A DNA stretch of 64,000 nucleotides from Marinobacter santoriniensis NKSG1 (GCF_000347775.1 NZ_APAT01000024.1:62001-126000); one strand, 5' to 3'; counted from the first letter of the stretch, positions 1 to 8,492 are shown. Made by a program: numbers and translations. The notes: a model not told the origin generated them from the sequence alone.

Positions 1-1
1 T

Positions 2-34
2 TGCCTTGCCGGCGAACCAGAGTGGCGGAGGTGA
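2..34 (+). CDS. C-terminal end of an upstream gene, possibly an FtsX-type permease
   Basis: Reading frame 2 is open from the window edge to a TGA at 32-34, giving ten residues ending in EPEWRR. The stop lies four bases before the TTG start of the AttH-like lipoprotein. Genes of that family often sit directly behind ABC permeases of the FtsX type (the AttEFGH arrangement), so this could be the tail of such a permease. Ten residues cannot establish it. Confidence 0.3.
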   Translation, partial: CLAGEPEWRR

Positions 35-37
35 ACG

Positions 38-1123
38 TTGATCGCTCGAATTCTGATGATCGTTCTGATGCTGGCCATGGCCGGATGCTCGGATTCCGGA
101 GACGATACTGGCTTTGCCGGGCTGGCGGAGTCGGTCACCTCGCCATCGGGCAATGGCGGATTCCTCCAGCCAGGGCCGGATATCGGGATATCCCTGCCGG
201 AAGATTTCGGGCCTCATCCACGATACCGGGTCGAATGGTGGTACCTGACCGCGAATCTGGTCACGCCTTCGGGAGCGCCGCTGGGAGTCCAGTGGACCCA
301 GTTCCGGCAGGGATTCCGGCCGCGCGACCCGGCGGCAGCCCCGGAGCCCGGGGCCTGGTCTCTGGATGCCGCCTGGATGGCCCACGCGGCCGTCAGCTGG
401 CAAGGCCGGCACTGGTTCGCCGAGCGGCTGGCCCGTGCCGATACCGGCGCGGCCGGTGCCCGGGCAGACCCCCTGGATGTCTGGCTGGATGATTGGCAAC
501 TGAAGGCCCTGTCAGGCAAAACCTGGCAGCTTAACGTCCGGAGCCACAAGCCGGCTGCAGCATTTCGTTACGATCTGACCCTGACCCTCAGAGGGGAACC
601 GGTGCTTCACGGTCAGAATGGCTTCAGTGCGAAATCGGCCAGTGGCGAAGGATCCATGTACTTCAGCCTGGTGGATATTGATATTCGCGGTACGGTCACC
701 ATCGGAGACGACACCATCCCGGTAACGGGGCAGGGCTGGTTTGACCGGGAGTGGAGCAGCCAGTTTCTGAAAAGTGGCCAGCAGGGCTGGGACTGGTTTG
801 CCTTGCACCTGGATTCCGGGGACAAGCTGATGGCTTTTCGGCTCCGGGGATCGGAGCAGCCCTTCGTGTCGGGAACCTGGATACCGAAAGAGGGCAATCC
901 GCAAGCGCTCGGCAACCAGGATCTGTCCCTGGCTATCGTCGACTCACGGGATGGGTATCCCGTTCGCTGGCGGATCCGCGTGCCGAGCCGGAATCTTGAT
1001 CTTCAGGTTGCCGCGCCACCGGGCCGGTATGTAAACCCGGGGCGTTTTCCCTACTGGGAAAGCCCGGTGCAGGTAGAAGGAAGCCGCACCGGGGTTGGTT
1101 ACATGGAACTGACGGGGTATTAA
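38..1123 (+). CDS. AttH/CrtC-family lipocalin-like lipoprotein
   Basis: This 361-residue protein starts with a short hydrophobic segment and a lipobox (AMAGC, Cys17), so it is a predicted lipoprotein. The +2 residue is Ser, which by the Lol rule favours the outer membrane. The core carries the family signature VEWWYLTANL (residues 65-74) and a later GWFDREWSS motif, typical of the AttH/carotenoid 1,2-hydratase (CrtC-like) double-lipocalin fold. Family members bind or modify hydrophobic ligands, and in the AttEFGH arrangement the gene follows ABC permeases. The start is a TTG, chosen because a GGAGGTG ribosome site lies at 28-34 and the preceding frame stops at 34. The ligand is unknown, and carotenoid hydratase activity should not be assumed. 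Its end overlaps the convergent amt gene by four bases. Confidence 0.8.
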   Translation: MIARILMIVLMLAMAGCSDSGDDTGFAGLAESVTSPSGNGGFLQPGPDIGISLPEDFGPHPRYRVEWWYLTANLVTPSGAPLGVQWTQFRQGFRPRDPAAAPEPGAWSLDAAWMAHAAVSWQGRHWFAERLARADTGAAGARADPLDVWLDDWQLKALSGKTWQLNVRSHKPAAAFRYDLTLTLRGEPVLHGQNGFSAKSASGEGSMYFSLVDIDIRGTVTIGDDTIPVTGQGWFDREWSSQFLKSGQQGWDWFALHLDSGDKLMAFRLRGSEQPFVSGTWIPKEGNPQALGNQDLSLAIVDSRDGYPVRWRIRVPSRNLDLQVAAPPGRYVNPGRFPYWESPVQVEGSRTGVGYMELTGY

Positions 1124-2328
1124 TCCAGGGCGTTGGCGCCAATCCGGTGGATAGTCAGGTCGGCACCGTTGAATTCTTCCTCTTCGCTCAGGCGAAGACC
1201 GGAGATGGCCTTGATGGCCCCGTATACGACCAGTCCGCCGACAAAGGCAACCAGGACACCGGCAATCGATCCGATAAGCTGGGCTGCGAAGCTGACGCCG
1301 CCGAGTCCGCCCAGCGCGCTCTGGCCAAAGATGCCGCAGGCAATCGCGCCCCAGACGCCACAGACGCCGTGCAGGGGCCAGACACCGAGCACATCATCGA
1401 GACGCTCGATCTTGTCCTGGGCCCATTCGAACAGGTAGACGAAGAGGGCGCCGGCGACGCCACCGGTAATCAGTGCGCCAACGGGGTGCATGAGGTCCGA
1501 TCCCGCGCACACGGCGACCAGACCGGCCAGGGGGCCGTTGTGGATAAAGCCCGGGTCTGCCCGACCGAGTAGCATGGAAACCAGGATGCCACCCACCATG
1601 GCCATCAGGCTGTTGACCGCCACCAGGCCGCTGATGCCGTCCAGTGTCTGGGCGGACATGACATTAAAGCCGAACCAGCCGACGGTCAGGATCCAGGCAC
1701 CCAGGGCCAGGAACGGAATGTTGGACGGGGCGAAGGCGACGACCCTGCCATTGCGATAGCGCCCTTTCCGGGCACCCAGAAGCAGAACGGCCGCCAGGGC
1801 AATCCAGCCGCCGACGGCATGCACCACAACGGAGCCGGCAAAGTCATGGAAGGTTGCACCAAACTGGCTCTCCAGCCAGGCCTGGAAGCCGTAGTTGCCG
1901 TTCCAGATCAGGCCCTCGAAGAAGGGGTACACCAGGCCGACGATCAGACCGGAGGCGATCAGCATCGGGTAGAACCGGGCACGCTCGGCGATTCCGCCGG
2001 ACACGATGGCGGGAATGGCGGCGGCAAAGGTCATCAGGAAGAAGAACTTCACGAGTTCGTAGCCGTTGTGGGCGGTCAGCTCTTCTGCGCCGGACAGGAA
2101 GGTGTTCCCGTAGGCAATGTAGTAGCCAACAAAGAAATACATGACGGTGGAAATACCGAAATCCGTCATGATTTTCACCAGGGCGTTGACCTGGTTCTTG
2201 TGGCGTACCGTGCCGACCTCGAGGAAGGCAAATCCGGCGTGCATGGCCAGTACCATGATGGCACCGATCAGAATGAACAGCGTGTTGGCGCTCTCCGTCA
2301 GGGTTTGTACTGCACTCGTGATGTCCAC
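1120..2328 (-). CDS. amt: Ammonium transporter, Amt/Rh family
   Basis: This is a 402-residue, roughly 11-helix membrane protein that conducts ammonium or ammonia across the inner membrane. The Amt core is clear: HDFAGSVVVH (residues 161-170), equivalent to the Asp160/His168 region of E. coli AmtB, and a later HGVCGVWG holding the second pore histidine. Length is normal for the family. No glnK gene lies next to it, although PII proteins usually gate Amt channels and are often co-transcribed. Upstream, at 2400-2416 on the same strand, is a good sigma-54 -24/-12 element. A GCAC-N7-GTGC palindrome lies about 80 bases further up. This suggests NtrC-controlled induction under nitrogen limitation. 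Confidence 0.96.
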   Translation of the reverse strand: MDITSAVQTLTESANTLFILIGAIMVLAMHAGFAFLEVGTVRHKNQVNALVKIMTDFGISTVMYFFVGYYIAYGNTFLSGAEELTAHNGYELVKFFFLMTFAAAIPAIVSGGIAERARFYPMLIASGLIVGLVYPFFEGLIWNGNYGFQAWLESQFGATFHDFAGSVVVHAVGGWIALAAVLLLGARKGRYRNGRVVAFAPSNIPFLALGAWILTVGWFGFNVMSAQTLDGISGLVAVNSLMAMVGGILVSMLLGRADPGFIHNGPLAGLVAVCAGSDLMHPVGALITGGVAGALFVYLFEWAQDKIERLDDVLGVWPLHGVCGVWGAIACGIFGQSALGGLGGVSFAAQLIGSIAGVLVAFVGGLVVYGAIKAISGLRLSEEEEFNGADLTIHRIGANALD

Positions 2329-2399
2329 GGGTTAGGGCTCCTGAATGTTCGGGTTCGATCTCTTCGGATCGTTGGGATGCATTAACGGAGTGCAGAGAT

Positions 2400-2416
2400 A
2401 GCAAGAAGTGTTCCAA
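2400..2416 (-). promoter_or_regulatory. Sigma-54 (-24/-12) promoter of amt
   Basis: On the minus strand the sequence reads TTGGAAC, then ACTTC, then TTGCT. This matches the RpoN consensus TGGCAC-N5-TTGC with one mismatch and keeps the invariant GG and GC at the correct spacing. Transcription would begin near 2389, about 60 bases before the amt start codon. Ammonium transporter genes are classic RpoN/NtrC targets. Confidence 0.65.
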
Positions 2417-2484
2417 ATAGAGGCATCGCCTGATCCAGTCGGGGTTTGGAGCGGCAGCAGGAGTTCGGGCGGCATTCTCTGAGA

Positions 2485-2515
2485 CCAAAAACGCACTGTA
2501 ACTGTGCGTTTTTGG
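2485..2515. terminator. Bidirectional hairpin between pomB and amt; also contains a GCAC-N7-GTGC (NtrC-type) palindrome
   Basis: A perfect 12-bp inverted repeat (CCAAAAACGCAC and GTGCGTTTTTGG, 7-base loop) lies 25 bases past the pomB stop. It has a T run in either direction, as in a bidirectional Rho-independent terminator. Its centre, 2493-2507, is GCAC-N7-GTGC, the spacing of NtrC enhancer sites, and it sits about 80 bases upstream of the sigma-54 promoter. It may serve both purposes. Confidence 0.6.
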
Positions 2516-2539
2516 GGTTGGCGCACCACAATGGAGAAT

Positions 2540-3457
2540 CTACCAGGTGATCGAGCCGGAATCAGAATGGGAGGATTCGATGCCCATATTGGTGTTCTGG
2601 TCGTCGGCTTTGCTTTTGATCAGTTCCCGCAGCCGGATCTCTTCTTCCTGCAGGGGGCCGGACAGATCGATGATGATCTCGACCCGCCGGTTTTTCGCCC
2701 GGTTCTCCGCGGAGGTGTTCGGCACGCGAGGCTGGGTATCGGCGAGGCCCTTGACCGCCATACGGATAGGATCAATGGCGCCACTGGCCAGAAGGACGTT
2801 GGCCACCGCAGCTGCCCGGGCCGCTGACAGGTCCCAGTTGCTGTAGAAGCGACTGGTGTGGATCGGCAGATCATCGGTGTGGCCTTCAATCGTGAGCTTG
2901 CCCGGCATGTCAGCCAGCACCTTGGCCATGTCCAGCAGCAGGCCTTCGAATTCCCAGGTCAATTCCGCAGAACCGGACGGGAACGAGCCTTTTTCTTCCA
3001 CGCGGATCACGATGCGGCGTTGATCCAGAGATACGTCGACGCGACCATCCTGGATGGCGTCCTTCAGGATGGATCGGATCTGTGCTACATCCTGCTGCAG
3101 TTTTTCGTTGATGGCGGATTCGACAGCCTGGTCGGTGGGGCTCTTCAGGGTTTGCAGTTCGGGTTTTTCATCCGTGGTGGTCTGCTTGACCTGGTTGATG
3201 ACCGTGGGCTCGGGTGGTGCCGGAGAGAACTTGTCGAAGATCGGGCTGGTGCCCTTGGGAATTTCCAGCGTTGGTACTTCCCGCTGAACGCCGAAGGCCT
3301 TCGACAGCTCGCCCGCGATTTGCTTGAACTTCTGGGCGTCAATTTCAGAAAAAGACAGGAGAAGGACGAAAAAGCACATCAACAGCGACATCAGGTCGGC
3401 GAAAGTGACGACCCATGCCGGAATGCCCGGTTTTTCCTCCTCCGGTAACTCGTCCAT
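2540..3457 (-). CDS. pomB: Flagellar stator protein PomB (MotB family)
   Basis: This is the peptidoglycan-anchored B subunit of the flagellar stator (305 aa). A single N-terminal membrane helix carries the ion-binding aspartate, Asp21, in the motif TFADLMSLLMCFFVLLLSFS, nearly identical to Vibrio PomB. A linker with predicted helices follows, then a C-terminal OmpA-like peptidoglycan-binding domain (IEGHTDD, then NWDLSAARA). Similarity is to the sodium-type PomB rather than enteric MotB. The gene lies three bases downstream of pomA. No other flagellar gene is in the window, which is usual for stator operons. Confidence 0.93.
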   Translation of the reverse strand: MDELPEEEKPGIPAWVVTFADLMSLLMCFFVLLLSFSEIDAQKFKQIAGELSKAFGVQREVPTLEIPKGTSPIFDKFSPAPPEPTVINQVKQTTTDEKPELQTLKSPTDQAVESAINEKLQQDVAQIRSILKDAIQDGRVDVSLDQRRIVIRVEEKGSFPSGSAELTWEFEGLLLDMAKVLADMPGKLTIEGHTDDLPIHTSRFYSNWDLSAARAAAVANVLLASGAIDPIRMAVKGLADTQPRVPNTSAENRAKNRRVEIIIDLSGPLQEEEIRLRELIKSKADDQNTNMGIESSHSDSGSITW

Positions 3458-3460
3458 GGT

Positions 3461-4237
3461 CTACCCGTTCGCCGGCTCAGCGGCGCCGTTCTTCTCCCGC
3501 TCCTTCGGCGGAAGATAACTGGACAGCAACTGTTCGATGATTCGGGGGTTCGTGCCTTGCTGGATGGCGACGAGCGCATCGGTATAGAGTGACTGGAGGC
3601 GGGCTTCTTCGGTCATGCGCAGGGACAGTTTGTCGGCAATCGGCGTCGCAATCATGGTGGCGATGATGGCGCCATACAGCGTGGTCAGCAAAGCGACGGC
3701 CATGGCTGGACCGATGGATTTCGGGTCTTCCATGTTGGAAAGCATCTGGACCAGGCCGATCAGGGTGCCAATCATCCCCATGGCCGGGCCGACATCCGCC
3801 ATCGCCATGAAGACTTTGGAAGCCGACCGGTTGTGGTCCAGCGTCATCAGTCGCTCCTTGTCGAGGAGCTCTTTTATGGTGTCGGCATCCTGGCCATCCA
3901 CGAGCATCTGGACACCCTGTCCCAGAAACGGGGAACTGACGTCGCGTCCCTCGAGACCGAGAACGCCTTCCTTACGGGCGACATTGGCAATTTCCACCAG
4001 TTCTTCGATGCTCTCCTGGGTGTCCGGAAGCTTGAACTTGAAGGCCCGCACCGCCACCTTGAAAGCCCCGAAAAACTGACGGATGCTGAATTTCGCCAGC
4101 ACAACCAATAAGGTGCCGCCGACTACGATCAATAATGAGGGGCCATTGAGGAACACGCCGGGCGATACGCCCAGTATGACCGCAGAAGCAATAAGCAGAA
4201 TGGCACCAACAAGGCCAATGAGGGTGGCGAAGTCCAC
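3461..4237 (-). CDS. pomA: Flagellar stator protein PomA (MotA family)
   Basis: This 258-residue four-helix protein forms the A-subunit ring of the stator around PomB and contacts the flagellar rotor. PomA-type sequence is seen in the first helix (LIGLVGAILLIASAVILGVS), in the cytoplasmic loop rich in charged residues, and in the conserved GMIGTLIGLVQMLSNM and AVALLTTLYGA segments of helices 3 and 4. It is the first gene of a two-gene operon with pomB. Close resemblance to PomA suggests sodium coupling, which fits a marine organism, but ion choice cannot be proven from sequence. Confidence 0.93.
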   Translation of the reverse strand: MDFATLIGLVGAILLIASAVILGVSPGVFLNGPSLLIVVGGTLLVVLAKFSIRQFFGAFKVAVRAFKFKLPDTQESIEELVEIANVARKEGVLGLEGRDVSSPFLGQGVQMLVDGQDADTIKELLDKERLMTLDHNRSASKVFMAMADVGPAMGMIGTLIGLVQMLSNMEDPKSIGPAMAVALLTTLYGAIIATMIATPIADKLSLRMTEEARLQSLYTDALVAIQQGTNPRIIEQLLSSYLPPKEREKNGAAEPANG

Positions 4238-4304
4238 GATTTCTCCAGGGGAAAACAGCTCGACATAATACGGGGTGCAAGATTACCCGCAGTTTATAAA
4301 TTAA

Positions 4305-4721
4305 TCAATTCCGTGCGTCTGGCGCACTTTCATCCCGGCAGGTTTTCCAGGCGGCATACCGGTGAAGGTCGGATTCCACCAGTTTCAGGCAAATGGCGAC
4401 CACCCCGGCATCGTCAAGAAAGCCGAAGCCGAATATGAAGTCGGGAATGACGTCCAGTGGGTTCAGGACATAGAGCAGGGTACCGGCCACGGCAGCGATG
4501 GTTTTCCAGGGGACACTGCGGTAGTTGCCGTACCAGTAATCACGAATCATGGAAAACATCAGCTTGATGTCCGTGCCAAAGCGCTTGAGCTTGCCGCTGC
4601 TCTTAACCTTTTGTTCGATCGTTCGTTGTCGCTCGAGAACCGTCTCGAGATCTGCCCGGTGCACCTTTCCGGCTTCGGAATCCAGCTGTTTTCGGGCATT
4701 TTTCTCAGTAAACAGTGCCAT
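4305..4721 (-). CDS. DUF1232 (YkvA-type) membrane protein
   Basis: This is a 138-residue protein. The N-terminal half is charged and probably helical. The C-terminal half has the DUF1232 signature: a hydrophobic segment followed by YVLNPLDVIPDFI and LDDAGVV (about residues 85-110). DUF1232 proteins are small membrane-associated proteins of unknown function. The gene stands alone between the stator operon and the DUF6231-like gene on the same strand, and may be co-transcribed with the latter (41-base gap). No function can be assigned. Confidence 0.8.
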   Translation of the reverse strand: MALFTEKNARKQLDSEAGKVHRADLETVLERQRTIEQKVKSSGKLKRFGTDIKLMFSMIRDYWYGNYRSVPWKTIAAVAGTLLYVLNPLDVIPDFIFGFGFLDDAGVVAICLKLVESDLHRYAAWKTCRDESAPDARN

Positions 4722-4762
4722 GAACTTTCCTTATTGCTCCGGAGCCCGGTGGGGGCCGTCGG

Positions 4763-5242
4763 TTACCACCAGGCTTTGCCCCACATTTCCGGGTTTGCCC
4801 AATAGTCGGGGTTGTTCCAGGTTCGCTTGTGATTGTAGGTGTCGAGGTTATAGGTATAAAGCGTCTTTTCGGCTTCGGTGCCGGAGGAGGGCTGCTTTCG
4901 GAAACCGAGTGCAATGAAGTCCCTGAAGGTCCAGGACGCGTTGTTCGACACCAGCACGGCGATCTGACGGACGCCCAGGTTGCGCAAGGTTCCCAGCAAC
5001 TGTTCACCCGCCTCATGGGGTATCTGTTCGAGCGTGTCGCTGACCAGGGCCAGGTCGATGTTCTGGTCAAAACTGGCGGGATCGGACAGCTGGTCCCATG
5101 TCAGTGCGAGGTGACAGGCATCTTTTCCAGCAGCTTTTTGCCAGGTTGCGCCTGCCAGATTGACAGACAATCCGATCGTGATCAGCGTTCGTGGATTTGC
5201 CTGTTTGATCAAGCCGATAAGGGCTTTTTGCTCAATATCCAT
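4763..5242 (-). CDS. Conserved hypothetical protein (DUF6231-like)
   Basis: This 159-residue soluble protein resembles a short class I methyltransferase fold: a hydrophobic strand (TLITIGLSV), an Asp-containing strand (IDLALVSDTLEQI) and a further strand (IAVLVS). The C-terminus is rich in aromatic residues and ends in KAWW. I recall such proteins as DUF6231, found in marine gammaproteobacteria, but that family name is from memory. A convincing SAM-binding glycine loop is absent, so enzymatic activity is uncertain. It lies 41 bases upstream of the DUF1232 gene and 35 bases downstream of the photolyase gene, all on the minus strand. Confidence 0.65.
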   Translation of the reverse strand: MDIEQKALIGLIKQANPRTLITIGLSVNLAGATWQKAAGKDACHLALTWDQLSDPASFDQNIDLALVSDTLEQIPHEAGEQLLGTLRNLGVRQIAVLVSNNASWTFRDFIALGFRKQPSSGTEAEKTLYTYNLDTYNHKRTWNNPDYWANPEMWGKAWW

Positions 5243-5277
5243 CTCGCCAGTATATATTGCTCATGCTTTCTAGTCTG

Positions 5278-6600
5278 TTACAACGGCCAGTCTGCCGCAT
5301 CGACCGTGTGATTGCCGACGGGTTGGTCGGATTCGCCTTCCCATCGATCAACGAAGGTGCCGCAGGGGTCGAACTGCCGGGCCTGCTTCTCAAGGTTGAA
5401 ATGCCGGCCGCCCCGGGGATCGGCTCCGACACCCGCCACGTACTGCCAGTTGCCGTAGTTGCTCGCTACGTCGTAGTCGATCAGTTGCTGTTCGAACCAG
5501 GCCGCTCCGTAACGCCAGTCCAGTTCCAGTTCGTTGACCAGACAGCTGGCTACGATCTGCCTGGCCCGATTGCTGATGTATCCGGTTTCCCTGAGCTGGT
5601 TCATGGCCGCATTGACCAGAGGATACTCGGTATTGCCTTCGCACCAGGCCTTGAAACGGTGTCCGTAGAAGGTTGCCTGTTGTCGCTTGCGCTGGACGCC
5701 GTCCCGGCGGAACAGGTTGGCTCCGTGTTTCAGCGCGTACCAATGGAAGTATTCCCGCCACAGAAGTTCGAACCAGAGCCAGTAGGTGGAGTCGTTGCGA
5801 GTCACGGTGTGCTCATATTCGGCAATCCTGGCCGCCACTTCCCGGGCCGACAGGCTGCCGTTCGCCAGCCAGGGCGAAAGCTTGGACGAACTGTCCCAGT
5901 CATCGAGGGCGTTGCGGGTCTCCTTGTAACGGTCGATGTGGTGATTGGTGAACAGGTAATCCTGCAGCTGGTCCAGGCCCGCCTCTTCGCCACCGATGAA
6001 GCGCAGCGGATGCACAGGCTCGTCGATGGCCGGACACTCGCCGCGATTGTCGTCCGGGAAACCGGGGGCCGGGGGCAGCGCGGTGAGGGTTCGAATTCGC
6101 AACAGGTCGGTATTGGTATCGCTCTTTTTCTCAATCTGCTTCCGGAACTGGGAGAAGGTTACCGGCAGTTCGTTCAGAGGCATCGGCAGGGCGCTTTCCG
6201 GAAACAGCGAGAGGGTTTCAAACTGCTGAAACGCGGTCTCGGGCAGGGCGTCCTTGAGTGCCCGCCATTGATCGCCTTCCACCGTGCCGGGCAAGCGAGA
6301 TCGGACGACCCGGCCGATTCCATGGGCCTTTACCAGTTCGGGAATCACCGATGCCGGATTGTCAAAGGCAATGTGGAGTCGCTGGCCCATGGCTCTCAAA
6401 TTTCGCTCAAGCGCCATCAGGCTCTGCCACAGGAAACGCCACCGGTGGCTGCCCATCGCTTTGCTCTGCATTGCCCCCATACGAAACCACTGCGGATCCA
6501 CCACATAAAGGCACAGCAGCGCATCCGATCGGGAGGCTGCCAGCAGGGCCGCGTTGTCGTGTAATCGCAGGTCTCGGGTAAACCAGTAAAGCGTATGCAT
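5278..6600 (-). CDS. DASH-type cryptochrome / photolyase
   Basis: This 440-residue protein belongs to the photolyase/cryptochrome superfamily and should bind FAD and an antenna cofactor to repair UV-damaged DNA or sense blue light. The N-terminal alpha/beta domain opens with LYWFTRDLRLHDNAAL. The FAD-binding helical half includes SKLSPWLANGSLSAREV, LWREYFHW and NRARQIVAS. The segment GVGADPRGGRHFN near the C-terminus is characteristic of the CRY-DASH subgroup, whose members mainly repair CPD lesions in single-stranded DNA. Length is standard. It starts at an ATG and is probably the first gene of a minus-strand run. Confidence 0.93.
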   Translation of the reverse strand: MHTLYWFTRDLRLHDNAALLAASRSDALLCLYVVDPQWFRMGAMQSKAMGSHRWRFLWQSLMALERNLRAMGQRLHIAFDNPASVIPELVKAHGIGRVVRSRLPGTVEGDQWRALKDALPETAFQQFETLSLFPESALPMPLNELPVTFSQFRKQIEKKSDTNTDLLRIRTLTALPPAPGFPDDNRGECPAIDEPVHPLRFIGGEEAGLDQLQDYLFTNHHIDRYKETRNALDDWDSSSKLSPWLANGSLSAREVAARIAEYEHTVTRNDSTYWLWFELLWREYFHWYALKHGANLFRRDGVQRKRQQATFYGHRFKAWCEGNTEYPLVNAAMNQLRETGYISNRARQIVASCLVNELELDWRYGAAWFEQQLIDYDVASNYGNWQYVAGVGADPRGGRHFNLEKQARQFDPCGTFVDRWEGESDQPVGNHTVDAADWPL

Positions 6601-6683
6601 CGTACTCTAGTCCGGATTTAAAGACGGTACTGACAGCATACGCCGCAGACGGTTAAAAAGATTAGGCGGATCAATGGCCCGGG

Positions 6684-7811
6684 TCAGGCCCTGGCCTCCA
6701 GTTCTTTGAGTGTCGGATAGTCGGTATAGCCGTGTTCATCGCCACCATAGAAGGTGCTGTCGTCCCACTCGTTGAGTGGCGCGTGCTGACGAAAGCGCTC
6801 CGGCAGATCCGGGTTGGCGATAAACGGGCGACCGAAAGTGACCAGGTCGCAGCGGCCCTCGCTGATACGGGTGCGCGCTTCTTCGGCGGTGTAGGCGCCG
6901 TTGGCGATGTAGGTGCCCTTGAAGGCCGTCCGGATGGCATCGATCACTTCTTCCGGGCGCCCGTTGGCGTGGTTGCCCTGGAATGAGTCTTCAACCACCT
7001 CAATGTAGGCAATGCCCAGCTCGTTCAGGTGCCTGGCAAAGGTGCCAAAGGTTTCAACCGGGTCTGCATCGTACATTGCGTTGAAACTGCCGGTCGGGCT
7101 TACGCGAACGCCCACGTTGTCTTTGCCCCACACATCGATGACCGCCCGGATCACCATCAGCGGCAAGCGCAGACGGTTCTCAACGGACCCTCCGTACTCA
7201 TCGGTGCGGTGGTTGCTGCCGCTCTTGATGAACTGGTCGAGCAGGTAACCATTGGCGGCGTGGACTTCAACACCGTCGAACCCGGCTTCCTTGGCGTTTT
7301 TGGCACCCTGACGGTACTGCTCGACGATATCGGCCATTTCGCCCGTCTCCAACGCCCGTGGCTCGGGGACATCCACCATGCCGGAATCCGCGCTGATAAA
7401 CGTCTTGGCACCCTCAGGCTTGATTGCAGAGGGAGCCACCGGCTGCCCACCATCGGGCTGAAGCGCGGGGTGTGAAATCCGGCCTACATGCCACAGTTGC
7501 ATATGGATGCGACCGCCGGCCATGTGCACCGCGCCAGTGACCTTTTTCCAGCCGTCAATCTGTTCCCGGGAATGGATGCCCGGTGTAAAGGCATAGCCTT
7601 TGCCCTGAGGCGAGACCTGGGTCGCCTCACTGAAAATCATGCCGGCGCCGGCGCGTTGCTGGTAGTAATGGGCGTTCATGTCGTTGGGAATATCGCCCGG
7701 CTGGCTTGAGCGTGAGCGGGTGAGGGGAGACATGAGAACCCGGTTGGGCAGGGTCAGGTCGCCCAGGTTGAATGGCTCGAACAACGGATCATTCGGGTGC
7801 TGATTGTTCAT
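6684..7811 (-). CDS. nemA: Old yellow enzyme family ene-reductase (NemA-like)
   Basis: This 375-residue FMN TIM-barrel enzyme reduces activated C=C bonds, such as N-ethylmaleimide and enones, and often nitrate esters, using NAD(P)H. Family features are PFNLGDLTLPNRVLMSPLTRSR at the N-terminus, HAANGYLLDQF with the substrate-binding His and Asn pair (about residues 184-187), and the phosphate-binding VTFGRPFIANPDL at the end. It lies 66 bases downstream of the tetR-type gene on the same strand. A palindromic TAGACCAGTCTA site sits between them, matching E. coli nemRA organisation and electrophile-inducible control. Confidence 0.93.
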   Translation of the reverse strand: MNNQHPNDPLFEPFNLGDLTLPNRVLMSPLTRSRSSQPGDIPNDMNAHYYQQRAGAGMIFSEATQVSPQGKGYAFTPGIHSREQIDGWKKVTGAVHMAGGRIHMQLWHVGRISHPALQPDGGQPVAPSAIKPEGAKTFISADSGMVDVPEPRALETGEMADIVEQYRQGAKNAKEAGFDGVEVHAANGYLLDQFIKSGSNHRTDEYGGSVENRLRLPLMVIRAVIDVWGKDNVGVRVSPTGSFNAMYDADPVETFGTFARHLNELGIAYIEVVEDSFQGNHANGRPEEVIDAIRTAFKGTYIANGAYTAEEARTRISEGRCDLVTFGRPFIANPDLPERFRQHAPLNEWDDSTFYGGDEHGYTDYPTLKELEARA

Positions 7812-7843
7812 GGTTTACTCCTTGCGAATCGGGTGTAAATAAA

Positions 7844-7855
7844 TAGACCAGTCTA
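7844..7855. promoter_or_regulatory. Putative NemR-type operator upstream of nemA
   Basis: TAGACCAGTCTA has 5-bp inverted arms (TAGAC and GTCTA) around a 2-base centre. It lies 33 bases before the nemA start. A related TTAGAC...GTCTAA palindrome lies upstream of the regulator gene, so both are probably bound by the same TetR-family protein. Confidence 0.55.
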
Positions 7856-7877
7856 CTAGTCATCAGGCGAAAAAAAT

Positions 7878-8465
7878 TCAGTCGATGCCCAGGCACTGCT
7901 TGAAGAATACCCGTACAAAACGCTCCATCGGCTCCGTTGACTTGAGCACCTTGGACCGCAGGATCGCGCCCTCCCAGCCGGAGAGCAGGAAGCTGGCAGC
8001 GTCGGCGGAATCAATGCGGGCGTCAATATCACCGGCAGTCTGGGCTTCGGATATGCAGCGTTCAAAACGCTTCTCCCAGCCGGAAAAGACCTTGTCGAGC
8101 CGGGTGCGAAAGGTTTCGTTCTGGCCGGCCAGCTCCTGTCCGAGATTGCCGATGAGGCAGCCGCGGGTGTACTCGCAGCTGGTCATGGTTTCAAAACCGG
8201 TATCGAAGTAGGCGCGCAGGCGGTCGATGCAGGACCGGCTGCTGTCATTGAGAATCCGGTCCAGCCTCGCATCGTATTCCTCCGCGAAACTGTCGATGAC
8301 AGCCAGGCCAAAATCGTTCTTGCTGCTAAAGTAATGATAGAACGACCCCTTGGGCACGCCGGCGGCGGTGAGCACGGCATTGATGCCGGTTGCACCGAAG
8401 CCTTTCTGGCCGATCAGGTCGGCCCCGGTCTCAATGATGTGATGACGGGTGTCGTTGGAAGCCAT
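7878..8465 (-). CDS. nemR: TetR-family repressor, NemR-like
   Basis: This 195-residue protein has an N-terminal TetR helix-turn-helix (GFGATGINAVLTAAGVPKGSFYHYF region, residues 18-43). The rest is an all-helical ligand-binding and dimerisation domain. Cysteines in the ligand domain (for example in SCEYTRGCLIGN) are of interest because E. coli NemR senses electrophiles and hypochlorite through a cysteine. Position upstream of nemA and the paired palindromes support repression of nemA and autoregulation. The adhC gene starts 87 bases away in the opposite direction and may be a third target. Confidence 0.85.
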   Translation of the reverse strand: MASNDTRHHIIETGADLIGQKGFGATGINAVLTAAGVPKGSFYHYFSSKNDFGLAVIDSFAEEYDARLDRILNDSSRSCIDRLRAYFDTGFETMTSCEYTRGCLIGNLGQELAGQNETFRTRLDKVFSGWEKRFERCISEAQTAGDIDARIDSADAASFLLSGWEGAILRSKVLKSTEPMERFVRVFFKQCLGID

Positions 8466-8475
8466 GGCTGGTATA

Positions 8476-8492
8476 TTAGACCGGTCGTCTAA
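8476..8492. promoter_or_regulatory. Putative NemR-type operator in the nemR-adhC divergent region
   Basis: The 17-base sequence TTAGACCGGTCGTCTAA has perfect 6-bp inverted arms and contains the 8-bp palindrome GACCGGTC. It lies 10 bases from the nemR start codon and 60 bases from adhC, so binding could affect both genes. Confidence 0.55.

Noticed and set aside
5257..6564. A 435-codon plus-strand frame opposite the cryptochrome gene
   Set aside because: It is the complement of the photolyase-family gene and has no family signature.
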